Below, piece after piece: positions 21,406-25,640 of a DNA stretch of 25,640 nucleotides. The notes beneath the pieces are model-generated. The model did no database searches. It was given only the letters and a program-made list of their open reading frames with translations, and had not been told where the DNA came from. The position numbers and the translations under genes are program-made. Every line of letters begins with the position of its first letter. The first letter of the stretch is position 1. The stretch is from Microbotryum silenes-acaulis (lineage: Eukaryota; Basidiomycota; Microbotryomycetes; Microbotryales; Microbotryaceae), in the NCBI GenBank assembly GCA_003665825.1, contig QPFY01000061.1, positions 1-25,640 on the forward strand. The letters are read 5' to 3'.

Positions 21406-21727
21406 GCGAGGCAAGGTACGCATCCTGGAAGGGAGTAGAAACGTTCGGTGTAGGTTCGTAAGGTGTATGGCAGTGCATGTATGTACATGTAATAGCAAGC
21501 ATAGTAAAGGCCAGTAACCCAAAGATGGGCCTATACCGACCCCTCTCGCGCAAGCCTTTCAGTTCAAGACCGAAAAGCTGATCAGAAATTGCAGACCAAA
21601 ATTACCCCCTACCAAAATACCTCATCCCACACCCATCGACCTCCCTCTAATTCTTCCCCTCCCCCTCCCTCCAAAATACTCCGGCAAGATATACCTATAC
21701 TTATCCAAATCCTCCTGCTTGACGAAC
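21406..21727. other. Intergenic between convergent AP-2 sigma and MTA phosphorylase
   Basis: These 322 bp hold the two facing 3' untranslated regions. The right half (about 21600-21700) is pyrimidine-rich on the plus strand. No gene and no clear polyadenylation hexamer were identified. Confidence 0.6.
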
Positions 21728-23023
21728 TCATGCCTCGTCATCAAACTCCACTTCATCCCTCCCTAGCACTCTCAATTTCCCTTTACTAAGAGCATCATGA
21801 ACCTTTCCCAAAATTTCCGCGGTAATATGCTTGCTCAACGAAGCGTTGTTTCGAAAGTGTTTTCATCACTTCTTCAACGGTGACGGGTGCGTGGCCAACT
21901 CGCCAGGCGTCATAATCCGTCGAAGTACAAAACGAGCGCGTAGCTATGAAAAGACAAGGATCAATGAGCGCTTCACCCACTTGAAGTTCCACACAAAACC
22001 ACATCCTCAATCACTCACTTCAACTCTGCCTCCCTCGCCAATTTCGCCTCGGGGATCGTCGACATGTTGATGATATCCCACCCCACATGCGATAAACGTT
22101 ACTCTCTGCCCTAGTAGAGAACTGTGGGCCTTCCATCACGATCAACGTCTTTTCCGAGTGTAGACGTGGTTTCGAATCACCGTCTTGAACGTTGGAAGAG
22201 AACGAGTCGAGCGCGGTTTGGATATGGGGGAGGAGGAATTGGGACAGAGGCACGGAGAAGGGTTCGCCGAACATGGCGTGGCCGACTAGGGACGAGTCGA
22301 AGAAGGTTGAGGGACGGATTCCCTGAAGGGATGTGGAAGGGAGGAAAGAGTTAGATGAAGTAGTCAACGAAGGGCGAGAGCGAGAACCGGACCTTGGTTC
22401 GATCGATGATCTGATCGGGCACGACCAAATCTCCACTGGGGAATCCAACCCAACCAGAGCGAGATCGTCAGCATTCCGAAACGCGGGTCGACCATCCTCC
22501 CGACCCTACAAACAGACTCACGGCCTGAGCTCCTCCCTCAAGCTCCCGACAGCAGAGAAAGCGACGATGGCCTGCACGCCCAAATGCTTCAACGCGGCAA
22601 TGTTGGCCCTCGCAGGGACGTGACTAGGCATGATGGAATGGGTGGGCGAATGACGAGCGATGAAGGCGACCGAGACGTCCTGGCCAGGTTGATCGGGCCG
22701 CGAGAGGGTCGCGATGGTGATGGGGGACGATGGCTTGCCCCACGGCTGTTACGGGAGGGAGCAGACGAGCGTCAGCTCTCATTCAGCAATCATGGGTTCC
22801 ACGGTCTAGTGAGCTGCAACGCACAGTATCAACATCGATCGTCTGCTGGATCGTAAAGTTATCAAGCTTGTACAAGCCCGATCCACCGATAACACCTGCC
22901 GGGATCCAAGAACTTTAACCGAATCAGTGTTCTGAGTTTCGCAAGCCGTCTCCGCCCAGGATTCGGCTACGGACCAACCAAAGGCGGGTTCTCCATCAAC
23001 TTGGGGTAGTTGGCGTAGACCAT
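21728..23023 (-). CDS. MEU1: 5'-methylthioadenosine phosphorylase, three indels near the 3' end
   Basis: Cleaves methylthioadenosine with phosphate to adenine and methylthioribose-1-phosphate, the entry to methionine salvage; cytosolic/nuclear. Exons: 22975-23023, 22825-22895, 22522-22745, 22393-22435, 22019-22322, 21728-21943; 301 residues after frame correction. Phosphate and substrate motifs are present: [84 protein letters not shown] and [19 protein letters not shown], and the tail reads [13 protein letters not shown] before the stop. Three one-base breaks occur: a missing G before DIINM (C run at 22077-22079 on plus), an extra T before CTSTDYD (A run 21929-21932) and an extra A before NASLSKH (T run 21849-21851). 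All introns fit phase once these are allowed. Two donors are GTCC instead of GTGAG. The start is the only ATG giving [17 protein letters not shown] joined to the GGSG motif. Confidence 0.93.
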
Positions 23024-23451
23024 GTGGGGCGAGAAGGAGCAACGGAAGAGGCTGGAGGGAAGGAGTGGACGACGAGCGAGTCGCATTCACGAGAGAAGGA
23101 AGGCGGAGAGCAGCCCGGGCCGCGCGCACGTTTTCTGTTTCCGCTCTCAAGGAAATCGCGAGCGCGCCGGCGCAAGACGAATGACATTATCGCACGACAA
23201 CTACACTCGCGCAGATAGGGGTCCATGAGTCGGGAGCTGTCAGCGCCTTTCACAGCGGAGCGACCCCATGTACCATCAAGAGTCTAGATTGCATAAATAA
23301 GGCAACGGAATCCTTCCAATTTGAAAGAAAGAAACACAATCCCTCAAGCCCCCTTCCTCCATCCCCTCCGGCGCCGAAAAAAAATGATCGGCCGACCGAG
23401 TTGAGAAGAGAGGAAAGCGGAACGACCAAGTCCTGCCAGACAGCTCCGCGC
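23024..23451. other. Intergenic: MTA phosphorylase promoter and transposon boundary
   Basis: This 428-bp stretch lies upstream of the MTA phosphorylase gene and includes its promoter. The transposase similarity stops at 23452, so the missing 3' half of the transposon was replaced by this sequence. An A8 run occurs near 23379-23386. I saw no terminal inverted repeat or target-site duplication here. Confidence 0.55.
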
Positions 23452-25137
23452 TCACTTTTCACCAGACCTCTCAAGATTGACCATCTTCAGGTTTACATCA
23501 TGACGGCATACGCAGGCAACGAGTCCGGTGTCGACTACTCGTGACGAGGTTGAGCCAGCTCCGTCATCGGCAGCCTTCCACGACTCTGTGCACGCCTATG
23601 ACGGTGGGTGGGTGCAGAGGTAAGCGATCCCATTAAGGCAAATGCAAAGAGCGGCATTACTCACCTTTTTGGTCGGCCGCACCAAAGTTTCAACCTCTGC
23701 CTTCATCGCCCGAACTTGTTCCTCACCCAAGAAAATGTCCGGAACGATTCCTTGGACGTCGTGCTTCGAGTTTTTCTCATGCGCTTGCTGATGTTGCCGT
23801 CGTATGCAAGCACGCAATCCAATGTGACGTCGTGACAAGGTTGATTAAGTCACGTTGACCCGAAGCACGCGGGACACTTGTCGGAATACGAATCGACGGT
23901 GCCTACGAGAAGGTCGCCGCTGTCCCTCTCGCATGTTTCGAGAGCGCGGTACTCGTCGATCGCCCTTTGCAGTTGCTTCCGAAGGTCTTTGTCCTGCATG
24001 CGCGGGAAGGCAGGCTTTAAGCATATGCCCCTGAAATGATGGCGCCGTCCAAACTCACCCAAGGATGTCCCGTGTAGTGACCTCGACCCCACCCACAACG
24101 GGAGACTCTTTGAGGGAGTCCGCATAGCCGGTGAGAGCGCAGGGGCTGACCTTCCAGCTCGCGTGGGCCTGCTCGACGAGTCGAAATGAGAAGGCGGTCA
24201 TCGGCATTGAAGCGGTCGAAGAGATGAACCCTAGTTGGGCCAAGCGTTCCACGTCCGTAGCACACCGCGACTCGGAGGCACAGAAGGTGACCTGCAATTT
24301 GTAGACTGAAGGCACAGGTAAAGAGAGAGACGCGCATCAGTGCTCGGTTCGTGACTGAAACTCAGCGACAGTGAAGCTGAGCTGCCTTTTCACGTACATG
24401 CCGTCACATCGTACAAGATGATCTCGCGAGTGAGTCTGCAATTGCCCGCACACGGCGGCGGAGCATCGTTATCATCGAGATCGTCTTCCGATACGAGCGG
24501 TCGTAGATGGAGCTTGCTGTCGTGGCGAAACTCGAGGAAGCGCCCAAACAGCTTGGCACGGAGCGATTTCCGAAGCTCAGCGTCAAGCGTGATGTACTTG
24601 AGATAGCCTTCTCGTCTGGCAGTGTTGGGCGGAGTGAGCGCGGGTTGCGCAGGGCGCGCAGACTCGTAGAGTTGTCGGTTGGTGGGGTGTGGGGGTGAGT
24701 TGGAGTAGTCGACACGCGTGTAAACAGTCGATTCCAGCGCGTTTTCCGACGCAAGGTCGATCCCACCCAAGTCCTCTTCTCATCCACCCGCACTCCTTCC
24801 TGTCCAAAGTCGTCCCGATCTTGTTGGGTGATGTCGCTTCCATGAGTGTGATGTGAGGCCGAAGCGCCTGGGATGAGTTCGTGTTGTGGGGGGGGGGCAA
24901 TGTGGCCGACGTGGAGCTGGACGTGGGCGTGGGTGCTGTTGACGAGCTCGCATTGGGTGGCTCTTTCTTTTTCCTTTTACGACCACCTTTATCGACGAAG
25001 GTTCTGTAGGGGGTTGAGTAGTTGATAGGCAGAAAGGCATCCTGCTCGTCGAAGTCGGGGTGGTCGGGGTGGTCCGACGGTTTGGACTTGGGCAGGCGAA
25101 CGTTGAATACAGAGCGATATCTTCTCTTCGGCGGCAT
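23452..25137 (-). mobile_element. KDZ-type DNA transposase remnant (truncated, interrupted)
   Basis: KDZ (Kyakuja/Dileera/Zisupton) transposases carry an N-terminal cysteine-cluster region and a DDE/D catalytic core. The start at 25137 gives MPPKRRYRSVFNVRLPKSKP. The Cys-cluster part includes CAGNCRLTREIILYDVTA (24410-24470), CASESRCATDVERLAQLGFI and MTAFSFRLVEQAHASW (24130-24280). The core follows with CPACFG (about 23855), AYDGNISKRM (about 23790), PDIFLGEEQVRAM (about 23730) and, after a 69-bp intron (23596-23664), CTESWKAADD then VDTGLVACVCRHDVNL and SGEK. Further introns fit at about 24306-24403 and 24032-24063. An in-frame TGA follows CPACFGST, where a CGA-to-TGA change would suffice, and at least three one-base frame breaks occur. 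Similarity ends at 23452 beside a GTGAGC splice donor; the rest of the core, with the third catalytic residue, is absent. It is not functional. Family assignment rests on motif order, not a search. Confidence 0.8.
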
Positions 25138-25591
25138 GGCGACGCCGAGTCAAGTGCATGAGCGAGAGGGAGCGAGAGGACGAACGCGAGCCGTGGGTCC
25201 TGTGCGGTCGATAGCGACGCTACAATGAGCTGTAGCGGGAGCAACGAGGTGAGGCGACAAGTCAAGTGGAAGGTCCCTCGCGTGTTGCGCTAGGCCTCGG
25301 CGCGCGTGGCCGACTGCAGCCAACGCGTGTGCTCGGACCCTTCGATCTCGGGACCGAAATCCCGCGCGACCGCTTCGGACATGTGACTCTGACGGCACCC
25401 GAAAGATGCGAGAAAAAGATGAAGGAAGGAATGCATCTACTACGCACTTTCCTTATCAATCTAGCAGCTGTGAGAGTGTTGTGTGTACACAGAATCGACT
25501 CGAAGCAGAGAGTGGGGCGTAACCTGGGCCAAATCTGCTACCTGGGGTAGCAAGGTTGCAACCCGCCGGGATTGTGGCTTGGAAGGCATGT
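25138..25591. other. Sequence upstream of the transposase remnant
   Basis: These 454 bp run from the transposase start to the poly-G tail. Short frames on both strands match nothing I recognise. The element's 5' terminal repeat could lie here, but its partner end is lost, so it cannot be identified from the sequence. Confidence 0.5.

Positions 25592-25640
<49 letters not shown>
25592..25640. other. Poly-G tail of 49 bases, probable sequencing artefact
   Basis: An uninterrupted run of 49 G ends the window. Tracts like this are produced by two-colour short-read chemistry, where absence of signal is called G, and they can be assembled at contig ends. A genuine 49-base G tract is much less likely. 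It marks the window's right edge as a contig end. Confidence 0.85.

Noticed and set aside
1..25640. tRNA, rRNA, CRISPR or a biosynthetic gene cluster
   Set aside because: I saw no cloverleaf, rRNA-like stretch or spaced repeat array, and the genes belong to unrelated housekeeping functions.

Overview
The window reads as nuclear DNA of a basidiomycete fungus, probably a yeast-forming or Pucciniomycotina-like lineage (an inference from gene architecture, not from a marker gene). It has GC-rich genes packed 0.2-1.2 kb apart on both strands, many phase-consistent introns of 63-106 bp with GTGAGT-like donors, and a KDZ-type DNA transposon remnant of a kind common in basidiomycetes. The right edge is a 49-base run of G that looks like a sequencing artefact at a contig end.

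Layout. 1-1844: a two-copy 63-bp tandem repeat and then no recognisable gene. 1845-5627 (-): Cdc15/Imp2/Hof1-type F-BAR/SH3 protein, nine exons. 6219-9524 (-): SPX-domain low-affinity phosphate transporter (Pho87/Pho90 type). 10227-13311 (-): M3 zinc metallopeptidase of the thimet oligopeptidase/Prd1 group, eleven exons, fully intact, with a mitochondrial-type N-terminus. 13640-16458 (+): large acidic protein ending in a NYN (PIN-like nuclease) domain, divergent from the peptidase. 17612-20253 (-): nucleoporin Nup85. 20477-21405 (+): AP-2 adaptor sigma subunit, divergent from Nup85 across a 223-bp promoter. 21728-23023 (-): 5'-methylthioadenosine phosphorylase. 23452-25137 (-): truncated, stop-containing KDZ transposase. 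I found no tRNA, rRNA or CRISPR. The genes are housekeeping functions (cytokinesis/membrane curvature, phosphate uptake, peptide turnover, RNA processing, nuclear pore, endocytosis, methionine salvage) and do not form a pathway cluster.

The most striking property is that several otherwise perfectly conserved genes carry single-base frame breaks. The F-BAR/SH3 gene has one, Nup85 one, AP-2 sigma one, MTA phosphorylase three, and the SPX half of the phosphate transporter about eleven within 1.5 kb. Nearly all are one-base gains or losses in short homopolymers; splice sites and conserved residues on both sides are preserved. The neighbouring 2.3-kb M3 peptidase coding sequence has none. The simplest reading is uncorrected indel errors in this assembly, not pseudogenes; read mapping would settle it. 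I did not find a convincing undescribed system. The items most worth a second look are the frame-break pattern, the transposase remnant, the NYN protein with a SUMO-interacting-like motif, the dual-start peptidase, and repeated motifs shared between the 5' leader and introns of the AP-2 sigma gene.
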